DNA of 64,000 nt from Pseudomonas piscis (GTDB taxonomy: Bacteria > Pseudomonadota > Gammaproteobacteria > Pseudomonadales > Pseudomonadaceae), in contig NZ_WHUV01000001.1 in NCBI RefSeq assembly GCF_009380155.1, forward strand, positions 2,034,402-2,098,401, in the 5' to 3' direction. Below the pieces are notes generated by a model. The model saw only the letters and a list, made by a program, of their open reading frames with translations. It searched no databases and had not been told where the DNA came from. The translations under genes and the position numbers were made by a program. Position 1 is the stretch's first letter, and each line of letters begins with the position of its first letter. Of the stretch, positions 46,136 through 55,431 are shown one piece after another.

Positions 46136-47476
46136 ATGGATGTCATGGATATGCTGGAGTGCCCGCCCGATTGGCACTACCAACTGAGCGACTACGAAAT
46201 TGGCCGGATGCGCGAAGTCTGGCAAACCCGGGACGAACACGATGCCTGGCTGGTCCTGAGCGGTTTTGGCAATGGCTTCGTCCGCCAGTCGGCAGTACGA
46301 CGGCTGGCCCGCCAGCCGTCGGCCGCCGCCCTGGTGGTGCTGCTGGAGCGTCTCAACGATTGGGTACCCCAGGTTCGCCAGGAGGCGGCTACGGCCGTGG
46401 AGCTGTACCTGGTACCTGAACATGGCGCCTTGTGGTTGCAGGCCCTCGGTCCGCTGCTGGCCTTGACCGCCAAGCAGCGGGTCAGCCACGGGGCGACCCT
46501 GGAACGGGCACGAGCGGTGCTGCAGTTGCCGCAAGTGCGAGGCGAGGTCGAGCAGGCCTTTGCCGCTTGCCGGGGCCGGGCCGCACGGTTCGTCTTCGAG
46601 CTGTTGCTGGACAGTGGTGCGGATCGCCCGGCACTGCTGGCCCAGGCCCTGGGCCATGGCGAGGTCAGCGTGCGGCAGATGGCGGTGGACGCCTGCGCCG
46701 AGCTGGCTAAAGAGCAGGCCCGACCGTTGCTGGAGCAGGTCATGCGGACCTCGGGCGCTAGCGTGCGGGTCAAGGCCCTGCGCTTGTTGCTGCCGCTGTT
46801 GGACGACCCGCGCGAGCAATTGCGCCAGGCCTTGCTCGACCCCTCGGCGGCCCTGCGTGGCCTGGGGCATTGGGCGGCGCCACGCTATGGCCTGGAGCCA
46901 CGGGAAGTGCTGCTGGCCCGGGTGCTGCAACCGGCGCCGGCAAACCGGTCGCAGTGGCAAGGCCTGCTGGGCCTGGCCAGGGAACTGCAAGAGCCCCGGG
47001 CCGATGCCATGGTGCAACTGGCCCTGGACTCGCCGGCCTTGAACACTCGTCTACTGGCCCTGCATAGCCTGGGCGAGCGCGGCATGGCCTGGCAGCTCAA
47101 GGCCCTGGGCGATGTCTCGGACAAGGTCTTCGAGATGGCGGTCAGCCTGCTGCGCGAACAACCCTGGGCGGTATTCGACGAAGCCCTGGAGCAGTACCTG
47201 GATGTTCACTGGCCAGCGCTGCCTGCATGGCGCCAGCGGATGCTGCTGAGTCTCAAGCCGGGCTGGCGGCAGCTGGAGTACCTGCTTTGGTGCCTGGACC
47301 AGGCTCCACAACAGGCGAGCTACTGGCAGGCGCAATTGGCCGGTTGGTGCAGTGGGCGTTATGCGCTGTTCGACCCGGTGACCCCCAAGCCGCTGCGCGA
47401 GGCGCTGACCCAGCGGGTACGAATGATGGAAAAGGCCGGAGAACTGCCGGCGGGCTCACTCAAGTGGCTGCCATGA
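46136..47476 (+). CDS. HEAT-repeat protein of the RNA-repair operon
   Basis: A 446-residue all-helical protein. Repeating helix pairs such as FVRQSAVRRLARQPSAAALVVLLER, VRQMAVDACAELAKEQARPL and VRVKALRLLLPLLDDP are HEAT repeats. It has no signal peptide or catalytic motif that I can recognise, so it is probably a scaffold that binds protein or RNA. It starts 4 bp after rtcB and is 16 bp from the next gene, so it is co-transcribed with the repair enzymes. The N-terminus is rich in acidic and aromatic residues (DVMDMLECPPDWHYQLSDYE). Confidence 0.85.
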   Translation: MDVMDMLECPPDWHYQLSDYEIGRMREVWQTRDEHDAWLVLSGFGNGFVRQSAVRRLARQPSAAALVVLLERLNDWVPQVRQEAATAVELYLVPEHGALWLQALGPLLALTAKQRVSHGATLERARAVLQLPQVRGEVEQAFAACRGRAARFVFELLLDSGADRPALLAQALGHGEVSVRQMAVDACAELAKEQARPLLEQVMRTSGASVRVKALRLLLPLLDDPREQLRQALLDPSAALRGLGHWAAPRYGLEPREVLLARVLQPAPANRSQWQGLLGLARELQEPRADAMVQLALDSPALNTRLLALHSLGERGMAWQLKALGDVSDKVFEMAVSLLREQPWAVFDEALEQYLDVHWPALPAWRQRMLLSLKPGWRQLEYLLWCLDQAPQQASYWQAQLAGWCSGRYALFDPVTPKPLREALTQRVRMMEKAGELPAGSLKWLP

Positions 47477-47492
47477 ACCAAGGAGAGCAAAC

Positions 47493-48137
47493 ATGTTGCC
47501 AGCACTGCTGAACCTGCAGGACAACGAGTCGATCCAGGCCCTGCGCCGGCAATTGAATGAGGCGGACTGCGTGTTCGATTTCGCGGTGCTGGACGTCGCG
47601 CCACAGGCCAGCATCGACCTTGATCTGCATCGCCAGGCCCTTGACGCCTTGTACCTGCAGATAGAAGAGCAGCGCCGCGAGGCGCGGCGCCGGCTGATCC
47701 AGGAACATCCGCGCTATGCCGATCTCGGCGAGGCGCCGCCGATGCGCTGGGAAGTGCAGCGGGCCGTGGCTCGGGAGCTGGATGTGCAAGAGATCCAGCG
47801 CCTGGGTACCGCCAGTGTGCTACCAGGTCCGCAGGCCTTGTACCAAGCCTTTATCGACCCGCCTTACCGAACGCGTTTCCCCGAGGATGGCGAGCCGCCG
47901 GAGGCGATCTTCCAGCGCTGGCTGGCGTTGCTGGGGCTTGAGCCTGAGGCGCGGCCGGTGGTGATCGACTGGGTGAGCGACTTGCAGTTGGAGTGGGAGG
48001 TCGAGGGCACTGCGGCGACCGAGGCCTGGAGTGATTATTTCGATGAGGGCCTGGAGTGGTGGGGCGTCTGGTGCCTGAGCATCTGGAACCCCGAACGCCG
48101 GACCTTGGGGGTGCTGATGGCCAGTGCCACCGATTGA
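47493..48137 (+). CDS. Unrecognised protein of the RNA-repair operon
   Basis: A 214-residue acidic soluble protein with AAGGAGAG before its ATG. It starts MLPALLNLQDNESIQALRRQ, has a helical charged middle (LYLQIEEQRREARRRLIQEH) and a Trp-rich C-terminus (WSDYFDEGLEWWGVWCLSIWNP). I do not recognise a family or catalytic motif. Position between the HEAT and RlaP-type genes, with 14-16 bp gaps, makes a role in RNA repair or stress signalling likely. The HEAT protein may be its partner. Confidence 0.8.
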   Translation: MLPALLNLQDNESIQALRRQLNEADCVFDFAVLDVAPQASIDLDLHRQALDALYLQIEEQRREARRRLIQEHPRYADLGEAPPMRWEVQRAVARELDVQEIQRLGTASVLPGPQALYQAFIDPPYRTRFPEDGEPPEAIFQRWLALLGLEPEARPVVIDWVSDLQLEWEVEGTAATEAWSDYFDEGLEWWGVWCLSIWNPERRTLGVLMASATD

Positions 48138-48151
48138 ACAGGAAGCAGGAC

Positions 48152-48943
48152 ATGCAAGTAGACAAGGAACTTCACCCCCTGGACGACGCCATGCGCGAAC
48201 GGGTCCTGGAGGAGCTAGCGCGGATCGAGCGCGAGCGCAATGTGCAGGTGCTGTATGCCTGCGAGTCCGGTAGCCGGGCCTGGGGCTTCTCTTCCACCGA
48301 CAGCGACTACGACGTGCGTTTCATCTACGTGGAGAAACCCGAGTGGTTCATCCAGGTGGATGCCGCGCGGGACGTGATCGAGCGCCCTCTGGACGATGAG
48401 CTGGATGTCAGTGGCTGGGAGCTGCGCAAGACCCTGGGGTTGCTGCGCAAGTCCAACCCGACCTTGCTGGAATGGCTCGACTCGCCCCTGGTGTATCGCC
48501 GCGAGGCGACTGCGACCGCGCGTCTGCGCGAGCTGGCCGAGACCTTCTACAGCCCGCCGGCGGCACGCAACCACTACCTGTCGATGGCCCGGAAGAACTT
48601 TCGCGGCTACCTCCAGGGCGACAGCGTGCGGTTCAAGAAATACTTCTATGTGCTGCGACCGTTGCTGGCGGTGCGCTGGATCGACCAGGGCCGGGGCCGA
48701 CCGCCCATGACCTTCGCCGAGCTGCTGGAGACCGTCGATGACCGGCGACTGCTGGACGAGGTGGATGAGCTGCTGGACTTGAAGCGTCGTGCCGATGAGT
48801 CCGCCTACGGTCCACGGCGCCCGGTGCTGCACGACTTCATCGCCGCCGAGCTTGCGCGCCCGGTGCCGAAGCTTGCGCGCACCCATGAAGACAATGCCCT
48901 GCTGGACGCCTACTTGAGAGACACCGTCCGGCACTACGCTTAA
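48152..48943 (+). CDS. RlaP-type nucleotidyltransferase (pol-beta superfamily)
   Basis: A 263-residue protein with the nucleotidyltransferase core LYACESGSRAWGFSSTDSDYDVRFIY: GS in a GSRAWG loop followed by DSDYD acidic metal ligands. This is the COG3541 group, described as RlaP, RNA-ligase-associated nucleotidyltransferases. The C-terminal half is helical (NPTLLEWLDSPLVYRR; HDFIAAELARPVPKLAR). It may add nucleotides to damaged RNA ends or to tRNA before sealing by RtcB; this is inferred from context. GCAGGA precedes the ATG. Confidence 0.9.
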   Translation: MQVDKELHPLDDAMRERVLEELARIERERNVQVLYACESGSRAWGFSSTDSDYDVRFIYVEKPEWFIQVDAARDVIERPLDDELDVSGWELRKTLGLLRKSNPTLLEWLDSPLVYRREATATARLRELAETFYSPPAARNHYLSMARKNFRGYLQGDSVRFKKYFYVLRPLLAVRWIDQGRGRPPMTFAELLETVDDRRLLDEVDELLDLKRRADESAYGPRRPVLHDFIAAELARPVPKLARTHEDNALLDAYLRDTVRHYA

Positions 48944-48948
48944 GGAAC

Positions 48949-49983
48949 ATGATGAAACAGGATGTGATCGAGCTGGACGGCGCCATTGGCGGCGGCCAGG
49001 TACTGCGCAGTGCCCTGAGCCTGTCGATGCTCACCGGCAAGGCCCTGCGGATCGGCAATATACGCGCCCGGCGCAGCCGCCCGGGCCTGATGCGCCAGCA
49101 CCTGACGGCGGTCCAGGCCGCTGCCCAGGTGTGCGGGGCCAGGGTCCGGGGGGCCGAGCTGGGCTCCCAGGTGCTGGCCTTCGAACCGGGGCCGATCCGT
49201 GGCGGCGACTACCGCTTTTCCATCGGCACCGCCGGCAGCTGCACCCTGGTGTTGCAGACCTTGCTGCCGGCGTTGCTCCAGGCTCCGGAGCCCAGCCGGG
49301 TGACGGTTACCGGCGGCACCCATAATCCCCTGGCGCCACCGGCGGACTTCCTCCAGCACTCCTGGCTGCCGCAGCTGCGGCGCATGGGCGCGCAAGTGGA
49401 GTTGCAGTTGCTGCGCCATGGTTTCGTGCCGGCTGGCGGTGGCGAGCTGGAACTGTTGGTCCGGCCTTCGACCCTGCAACCTGTGCATCTGCAAGAGCGT
49501 GGCGCCTTGCTTGGGCGTCGGGCCTGGGCCCTGAGCGCCGGCCTGCCGGAACATGTGGCCGAGCGTGAACTGCGGCGGGTGGGCAATCGCCTGGGGCTGT
49601 CCCGGGAGGAGCTGCAAGACGTGCAACTGGATGAGCAATACGGCCCGGGCAACGTGCTGTTGCTGGAGTTCGCCCACGAGCACCTGACCGAGTTGTTCTG
49701 CGGTTTTGCCCAGAACGGCCTGCGGGCCGAAAGCGTCGCCGATGCAGCCATCGACCAGGCCCGGGAATGGCTGGCCTCCGGCGCGGCGGTGGCCGAGTGC
49801 CTGGCCGACCAGTTGTTGCTGCCCATGGCCCTGGCCGGTGGCGGCAGCTTCACCACGCCGCGCCTGACCAATCATCTGGCGAGCAATATCCAGGTGATCG
49901 AAGCCTTCCTGCCGGTGCGCTTCCAGACGCGCTCCGTGGCCGAGCAGGTGCTGCACGTGGAGTGTCGTTCCCGGGACCGATAG
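48949..49983 (+). CDS. rtcA: RtcA RNA 3'-terminal phosphate cyclase
   Basis: A 344-residue cyclase converting RNA 3'-phosphates into 2',3'-cyclic phosphates with ATP. It begins IELDGAIGGGQVLRSALSLSMLTGK, the family N-terminal signature, has GGTHNPLAPPADFL in the middle, and carries the adenylated histidine in RLTNHLASNIQVIEAFLP near the C-terminus. The start may be 48949 or the next ATG at 48952. It is the last gene of the sigma-54 operon and supplies substrates for RtcB. Confidence 0.96.
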   Translation: MMKQDVIELDGAIGGGQVLRSALSLSMLTGKALRIGNIRARRSRPGLMRQHLTAVQAAAQVCGARVRGAELGSQVLAFEPGPIRGGDYRFSIGTAGSCTLVLQTLLPALLQAPEPSRVTVTGGTHNPLAPPADFLQHSWLPQLRRMGAQVELQLLRHGFVPAGGGELELLVRPSTLQPVHLQERGALLGRRAWALSAGLPEHVAERELRRVGNRLGLSREELQDVQLDEQYGPGNVLLLEFAHEHLTELFCGFAQNGLRAESVADAAIDQAREWLASGAAVAECLADQLLLPMALAGGGSFTTPRLTNHLASNIQVIEAFLPVRFQTRSVAEQVLHVECRSRDR

Positions 49984-50019
49984 GCGTAGAGTGCCCCGGT
50001 CAACCTGGAGGTCGCCAAG

Positions 50020-50655
50020 ATGTATCACTTGTATGGAAGCCAGGGCACGGGGTCGGCCATGGTGGAGATTGCCCTGGAGTATTGCCAGGCGCCGTATCGC
50101 TGTATCGAGGCCGCGCCCTGGCAAGCCAGCCCGGGGCGGGATGCCCTGGAGCGGCTCAATCCGTTGTTGCAGATTCCCACCTTGCAACTGCCCGACGGCA
50201 GCATCCTCACCGAAAGCGCGGCGATCCTGATCCACCTCGGGTTGCAGTTCGCCGATTCCGGGTTGCTGCCGACCCAGGCCTCGGCGCGGGCCCAGGTCAT
50301 TCGTGGCTTGGTGTACATCGCCGCCAACTGCTATTCGGCGATCGGCATCCTCGACTACCCGGGACGTTGGGTGAGCGATGCCGACCCGGCGCTGGAGGCG
50401 CGGGTGCGCCAGGCGACCGGGCAACGCCTGCACCACGCCTGGGAGCTGTTCGCCCGCCAGTTCACCCCACGGCCTTTCCTGGGTGGCGACGCGCCCGGGG
50501 CCCTGGATATCCAGGCGGCGGTGGTGTCGCGTTGGGGCGGCGCCAGGGACGCGCTGCGCCACAGCCAGCCGCACTTCGTGGCCTTGCTCGAGCGCATCGA
50601 GCACGAGCCCCGGGTGGCCCCGGTGCTGGCCCGGCATTGGCCCGGATCCTGCTGA
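50020..50655 (+). CDS. Glutathione S-transferase family protein
   Basis: A 211-residue GST. N-terminal thioredoxin fold: MYHLYGSQGTGSAMVEIALEYCQ, NPLLQIPTLQLPDGSILTESAAIL (cis-Pro and GSH-gamma-Glu site TES). C-terminal helical domain: RPFLGGDAPGALDIQAAVVSRW. GAGGTC lies before the ATG. It is 36 bp from rtcA but outside the obvious repair set; it may still be read from the same transcript. Confidence 0.88.
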   Translation: MYHLYGSQGTGSAMVEIALEYCQAPYRCIEAAPWQASPGRDALERLNPLLQIPTLQLPDGSILTESAAILIHLGLQFADSGLLPTQASARAQVIRGLVYIAANCYSAIGILDYPGRWVSDADPALEARVRQATGQRLHHAWELFARQFTPRPFLGGDAPGALDIQAAVVSRWGGARDALRHSQPHFVALLERIEHEPRVAPVLARHWPGSC

Positions 50656-50736
50656 GAGCCGGCTTGAGGTGTCGGGGGCAAAGCTGGCAGTCTGCGCGCC
50701 CGGATTCCCCCAGGTTCACTTCGAGGACGTTACGCA

Positions 50737-51825
50737 ATGGATGGCAAGCACTGGCCCAAGGCCCTGAACCGACTGCTGCTGATGGTGCAAGGCGCCTTGG
50801 TGATCAGCGGCTGGTTCAGTGCCACCTTCGTCATCGGCACCAGCAGCGGCCGGCCATTGCTGGGGCTGTGCCTGGCCTTGGCGCTGGGGATCCTGGGTAT
50901 TTTCGTGCACGAGGCCGGGCACTACCTGGCGGCCCGCTGGTGGGGCATGCCGGTGCTGTCGATACGGCTCACCGTCCTCGAACTCCAGGCGCGACGGCGT
51001 GGCTGGCGGCTGCGCCTGCGCAAGTGCCTGGGCGGTTATGTGATGGTGGCGAGCAACCTGAAACGCTCGCTGCGCGGACAATGGCTGGCGGTGGCGTTCT
51101 GCGGCCCATTGCTGAACCTGCTGGCGGGCCTGGCCGCCCTGGGCCTCGGGCTCGCCTGGCCTGGGTTGGCCGGCGCGGTGCTCTTGGGGTTTGCCGCGAT
51201 CAACCTGGCGCTGGGGGCGGCCAACCTCATTCCGACCCTGGGGACCATGCCCAGTGACGGCCTGCTGCTGTGGCGCTGGTTCACTCATCGTGATGACCAG
51301 CTAGCGGAACTGGCCTACGCCCGACTGCTGGCCTTGAGCGTGGCCGGAGTCACCAGTGGGCAGTTGCCGCAAGCGGACCTCGAACACCTGGACCAGGCGG
51401 CCATGCCCCAGCCCCTGGTCGCCTTCAGCTACCGGCTCGCTGCCCGGCAAGAGCAGGGCGACTGGGCGGCGGCGCAGGCGATGGAACCTGAACTGGAGCG
51501 GCTGCTGGAGGGTCGGGCAGGGGAGCTGCCTGGTCTGCAGGTGGTGGTCGATCTGTTGCGCACGGAACTGGCCTTCTGCCGTGCCTGCCAGCAACGTGAC
51601 GCGAGCCTGCTGCAAGGGGCTCCGCTGACCGCCGAGGTCGAGTGGTACTCACCCTGGTTGCGGCCGCGGGGCCAGGCCCTGGCGGCATTCCTCGACGGTG
51701 ACCGGCAGCGGGGCGAGTCGCACCTGGAGCAGGTCCAGCGGCTGGCCGATGACAGCGTGATTTTGTCCCTGGGCAAGAGCGAAGCCTTGTTGGCCGAGCA
51801 TCTGCGGGCCTTGCCCGGAGCGTAG
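50737..51825 (+). CDS. M50-family (site-2 protease-like) membrane metallopeptidase
   Basis: A 362-residue protein with four or more N-terminal membrane helices. The zinc motif is FVHEAGHYLAARWWGMPV (HExxH), and the second ligand site is NLIPTLGTMPSDG, a longer form of NxxPxxxxDG. Residues about 200-360 form a soluble helical tail (YRLAARQEQGDWAAAQAMEP...), which looks like tetratricopeptide-type repeats. No partner anti-sigma gene is adjacent. Substrate unknown. Confidence 0.88.
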   Translation: MDGKHWPKALNRLLLMVQGALVISGWFSATFVIGTSSGRPLLGLCLALALGILGIFVHEAGHYLAARWWGMPVLSIRLTVLELQARRRGWRLRLRKCLGGYVMVASNLKRSLRGQWLAVAFCGPLLNLLAGLAALGLGLAWPGLAGAVLLGFAAINLALGAANLIPTLGTMPSDGLLLWRWFTHRDDQLAELAYARLLALSVAGVTSGQLPQADLEHLDQAAMPQPLVAFSYRLAARQEQGDWAAAQAMEPELERLLEGRAGELPGLQVVVDLLRTELAFCRACQQRDASLLQGAPLTAEVEWYSPWLRPRGQALAAFLDGDRQRGESHLEQVQRLADDSVILSLGKSEALLAEHLRALPGA

Positions 51826-51927
51826 GGGCAGGGGGAGATTGGCGCGGCGCTGAAAACCGTCGGTTTTGCCGGGCAAAGCTCTTATACTCCGGCGCCTCGT
51901 TTTCATACCCAGTAAAAGGACCCACCT

Positions 51928-52221
51928 GTGGCCAACGAACCGGATCACGAATTCTTCGATCGCGCCGACGCCATCATCGACCTGGCCAACTCCCAGGTCG
52001 CCACCTGCGGCCGTGGCAAGGTCAGCGCCTCGCTGATGTACGCCAATGCCCGTTTCTGCGCATTCATCCGCGCCACCGGCTGCCGTGACGCCGAGGAAAT
52101 GGCCGCTTCCAAGCAGCAGACGCTGGACTACTTCGTCGATCAGTTCCGCCACATGCTCGACGAGCACTTGACGGACTACGCCGAGAATTTCGCGCAGTAC
52201 ACCAACCGCTCGCCAGAGTGA
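51928..52221 (+). CDS. DUF3144 protein
   Basis: A 97-residue helical protein with GTG start and AAAAGGA upstream. The pattern DHEFFDRADAIIDLANSQV and ASLMYANARFCAFI with a C-terminal LDYFVDQFRHMLDEHLTDY is DUF3144, a small conserved family of unknown role in gamma-proteobacteria. Monocistronic. Confidence 0.88.
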   Translation: MANEPDHEFFDRADAIIDLANSQVATCGRGKVSASLMYANARFCAFIRATGCRDAEEMAASKQQTLDYFVDQFRHMLDEHLTDYAENFAQYTNRSPE

Positions 52222-52424
52222 AGACCGCCGGCGCCGCTTGGCGCCGGGGCACCCAACCGCTGGTCCTGTTCCTGCCAGGAGTCCCGAGGCTTGCCGAGGG
52301 GCTCGACTAGACTTCGCTTGCGGCGCGTCTTGCCGGTCGTTGCACCTGTACCAGAGGCCAGCGTCCGGTAGTGGCAGGCGCTGCCCGCAAGCAGGACATA
52401 CCCAATCAGCAAGGAGTGCCAACC

Positions 52425-52841
52425 ATGATCGTCATTCCACAACGTGTCATCGAAAACGGTAGTGTCATCTCGCTGCGTGGCGACTCGGGCAACTACATGT
52501 CGCGCATGGGCGCGACCGGCCTGGAGTTGTCCAAGGGTTCCATCGATCAGTACTGCAAGTTCAAGGTGGTGCTGGTGCAGATCGGCACCGACAAGAAGCT
52601 CGCCCTGCAGGGCGATAACGGCAAGTTCATGTCGCGCATGGGGGCCACGGGCCTGGAGCTGTCCAAGGACAGCATCGACCCGTATTGCCAGTTCGCCTAC
52701 GCCATCGATACGGCCAGCGGCCAGATATCCCTGCGTGGCGACAACGGCAAGTGGATGTCGCGGATGGGCGAGAAGGGCCTGGAGCTGTCCAAGGACGGCA
52801 TCGATCGCTTCAGCCAGTTCATGCTGGTGCTCGAAGGTTGA
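52425..52841 (+). CDS. Triple-repeat beta-trefoil (fascin-like) protein
   Basis: A 138-residue protein made of three near-identical units of about 40 residues, each with LRGDxGxYMSRMG, GLELSK and IDxYCxF elements (for example SLRGDSGNYMSRMGATGLEL). This three-fold pattern with alternating strands suggests a beta-trefoil of fascin or lectin type. It has no signal peptide or cysteine pairing motif and AAGGAG upstream. Such small trefoils can bind sugars or be cytosolic structural proteins or toxins; no function is known for this one. The DNA of the three units is also very similar, pointing to recent duplication or selection. Confidence 0.75.
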   Translation: MIVIPQRVIENGSVISLRGDSGNYMSRMGATGLELSKGSIDQYCKFKVVLVQIGTDKKLALQGDNGKFMSRMGATGLELSKDSIDPYCQFAYAIDTASGQISLRGDNGKWMSRMGEKGLELSKDGIDRFSQFMLVLEG

Positions 52842-52908
52842 GGCGCACGCGATAAGGGCTCAAGCCGCAGGTGACCATGCTTCTATGGCTCGAGCCTGCG
52901 GCTCGGCC

Positions 52909-53110
52909 TTACCGGCTCCGCGCCAGGCCCTCCATCAACTCGCCGCCGTTCTTCACCGCGATCACCGTGGCCAGCAAATCCTCCAGGCAGGTCAGGCTGC
53001 CTGAGGTGTGCATGTCCACCTGCCGCCCTCGACCCCAAAGCTCCAGGGCCCCGGCGTCCGCTGCTGGGCAACTCGAACTGCACGCATGGGTGCTCGGCCA
53101 GCGCCTTCTG
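52909..53110 (-). pseudogene. LysR-type regulator, C-terminal remnant
   Basis: Read on the minus strand, shifted frames give EHPCVQFELPSSGRR and then QVDMHTSGSLTCLEDLLATV, typical of the effector domain of LysR regulators, ending at a stop at 52909. The DNA-binding half is absent and frames change. A divergent SDR remnant starts just beyond. This is inferred from pattern similarity only. Confidence 0.5.
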
Positions 53111-53124
53111 GCCCTGGAACTGGC

Positions 53125-53292
53125 CGGCTCCCGGTCCAGGTCAATGCGGTGGCTCCGGGCATCGTCGATCCCCCCTTGCATCCGACCGAACCGCAGACCC
53201 GTGCCGCGCTCCAGGCCCTGGCCCCCAGGGGGCGTATCGGCGGTGAGACAGTGACGGCGATCCGCCGGCGCGAGCGCAACAGGCGAGGCTGA
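53125..53292 (+). pseudogene. Short-chain dehydrogenase, C-terminal remnant
   Basis: The segment VQVNAVAPGIVDPPLHPTEP, followed by ALAPRGRIG, is the well-known region after the catalytic YxxxK in short-chain dehydrogenases. The N-terminal half and the active site are missing and the tail is abnormal. Together with the LysR remnant on the left it looks like a divergent regulator/SDR pair whose middle was deleted. Confidence 0.55.
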
Positions 53293-53409
53293 CGCATCGG
53301 GCGTGCCCTGGCCGGAAGCGATATTTATGTGAACGATGTCACTCTTTTCTCAAGGGAACACCGGTCGCGGTCGATAACGTCGGGATGCCTAACTGATACG
53401 GAGTTCGTC

Positions 53410-55425
53410 ATGGCTTTGCTTCCGGTTCGTCTGTCTCATCGTTTGACCCTCGGCAGCGTGCTGCTGTTGCTGTTCACGGCGTTGGCGGTTTTTGCCGTGA
53501 TGACCCTGCGGGGACAACCCAAGGTAGTGGAGGCGAGCTCGGCACTGATCGAACAGACCGGCAGTGCCATCGTCCGTCAACTGGCCTTGCAGTTGGCGGG
53601 GATCGAAGGCGTGACCGTGAGCATGGCGCACATGGTCGAGGGCCTGCCCAAGGAGCCGGAGCTGGTCATGGCCACCGCGCCCAAGGTGATCGACCACGAG
53701 AACGACAAGGCCATCGCCGGTGGCGGGATCTGGCCGGAACCCAATGCCTTCGCCCCGGGCGTGGAACGCCGCAGCTTCTTCTGGGGCCGCAGCGACGCTG
53801 GCTCGCTGGTGTATTCCGATGACTACAACGCCGCCGGCAGCGCCGGTTATCACCATGAAGCCTGGTACACGGGGGCGCGCAATAGCGCCGCCGGGCACTG
53901 CCTGTGGTCCGAGGCCTACCAGGACCCGGTGACCCAGGTGCCGATGACCACCTGCAGCGTGCCCTATCGCCAGGGCGGCGCCTTTGCCGGGGTGGCCACC
54001 ATCGACCTGCGCCTGGACGACCTGGCGCGCTTTCTCAAGGAACAGGGGTCGGTCACCGGCGGTTATGCCTTCGCCCTGGACCAGGCCGGCAACGTCCTGT
54101 ACTTCCCCGACGCCCAGGCCAGCGGTGGCGCGCAGATGCTCAGCTTCGACGCCTTGAGCAAGCAGCAGGCCTGGTTGCGCCCGGTGGCCGAGACCCTGGC
54201 CGGCGCGGCGCGTCCCGGCCAGGTGCGCAGCCTCGACCTGGACCGCGACGGACGCTTGCAGGAGGCGGCGCGGGTCAGCCTGTTCACCATGCCTGGCACC
54301 GGTTGGACCATCGGCCTGGTGACTCCAGAGAAGCGGGTCACCGGCCTGGCCCGGGCCATGACCACCGAGATCCTGGTATTCCTCCTGCCATTGCTGGCCC
54401 TGTTGCTGTTCTTCGCCTGGCTGGCGGGCAACAAGCTGATTGCCCAGCTTGAGGAAACCACCCGCCAGATCGATGCCCTGGGCAGTGGCCAGGCCACTGA
54501 CAATGCCGAGCTGCACGTGGATCGGGCCGATGAGATCGGCGCCCTGCGTGGCGCGGTCAACCGCTATGCCGGGCAACTGCGGCAGATGCTGCAGAAGATC
54601 GCCAGCGAAGCCCGCCAGTTGCAGAGCGAAGCCGCGCGCCTGGGCGAGTTGAGCAGCACCCTGGCCCGGCGCGCCGAGCAGCAGCGCCAGGAAAACACCC
54701 AACTGGCCACGGCCATCACCGAGATGTCCTCCAGTGCCCAGGAAGTGGCGCAGAACACCAACAACTGCGCCGATACCGCGCGCCAGTCGCTGGTGGTGGT
54801 GCAGGATGGCCAGCAGCGGGTGGCGGCCAACAGCGAGTCGATCCAGCAGCTGTCCACGGAAATGGCCGAGGCAGCCTCGGTGATCCAGCGCCTGGAGCAG
54901 GACAGCCAACAGGTCGGCGCGGTCCTGGACGTGATCAAGGCCATCTCCGAGCAGACCAACTTGCTGGCCCTCAATGCCGCCATCGAGGCGGCCCGGGCCG
55001 GCGAGCAGGGCCGTGGTTTCGCCGTGGTGGCCGACGAGGTACGCACCCTGGCCGGGCGTACCCAGACCTCGGCCAACGAGATCAGCGGCATGATCAACGA
55101 CCTGCAGCAGGCCTCGCGCCAGGCGGTGCAGGCCATCCAGTCCGGCGAGTCACGCACCCGCCAGGCGGTGGGCGAGGCGGCTGGGGCTTCGGATGCGCTG
55201 TCCAGTACGGTCAACAGCTTCGATGACATCTCCCAGCGGGCGCAGCAGATTGCCGTGGCGGCGCAGGAGCAGAGCCACGTGACCCAGGAAATCAACGAGC
55301 TGGCGGTACGTATCCACAGCATCAGCGAAGACAACGCCCGGGACGCCCAGGCCCTGGACAAGGTCAGCGAGGCCATGCAGGCCTTGTCAGGACGCCTGGC
55401 CGATCTCAGTCACGGTCAGGTCTGA
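53410..55425 (+). CDS. Methyl-accepting chemotaxis protein with Cache sensor
   Basis: A 671-residue chemoreceptor. TM1 is [20 protein letters not shown], followed by a periplasmic Cache domain (residues about 45-310; [38 protein letters not shown]), TM2 ([20 protein letters not shown]), a HAMP region and a signalling domain with the hairpin [35 protein letters not shown]. No C-terminal CheR pentapeptide. The ATG at 53410 was chosen over an upstream in-frame GTG at 53329. Ligand unknown; Cache sensors often bind amino or organic acids. Confidence 0.94.
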   Translation: MALLPVRLSHRLTLGSVLLLLFTALAVFAVMTLRGQPKVVEASSALIEQTGSAIVRQLALQLAGIEGVTVSMAHMVEGLPKEPELVMATAPKVIDHENDKAIAGGGIWPEPNAFAPGVERRSFFWGRSDAGSLVYSDDYNAAGSAGYHHEAWYTGARNSAAGHCLWSEAYQDPVTQVPMTTCSVPYRQGGAFAGVATIDLRLDDLARFLKEQGSVTGGYAFALDQAGNVLYFPDAQASGGAQMLSFDALSKQQAWLRPVAETLAGAARPGQVRSLDLDRDGRLQEAARVSLFTMPGTGWTIGLVTPEKRVTGLARAMTTEILVFLLPLLALLLFFAWLAGNKLIAQLEETTRQIDALGSGQATDNAELHVDRADEIGALRGAVNRYAGQLRQMLQKIASEARQLQSEAARLGELSSTLARRAEQQRQENTQLATAITEMSSSAQEVAQNTNNCADTARQSLVVVQDGQQRVAANSESIQQLSTEMAEAASVIQRLEQDSQQVGAVLDVIKAISEQTNLLALNAAIEAARAGEQGRGFAVVADEVRTLAGRTQTSANEISGMINDLQQASRQAVQAIQSGESRTRQAVGEAAGASDALSSTVNSFDDISQRAQQIAVAAQEQSHVTQEINELAVRIHSISEDNARDAQALDKVSEAMQALSGRLADLSHGQV

Positions 55426-55431
55426 AGCCGT

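Noticed and set aside
44605..46146. 513-codon antisense frame covering rtcB and two Y-RNA-like units
   Set aside because: Overlaps rtcB in full and the RNA elements; no protein-family features.
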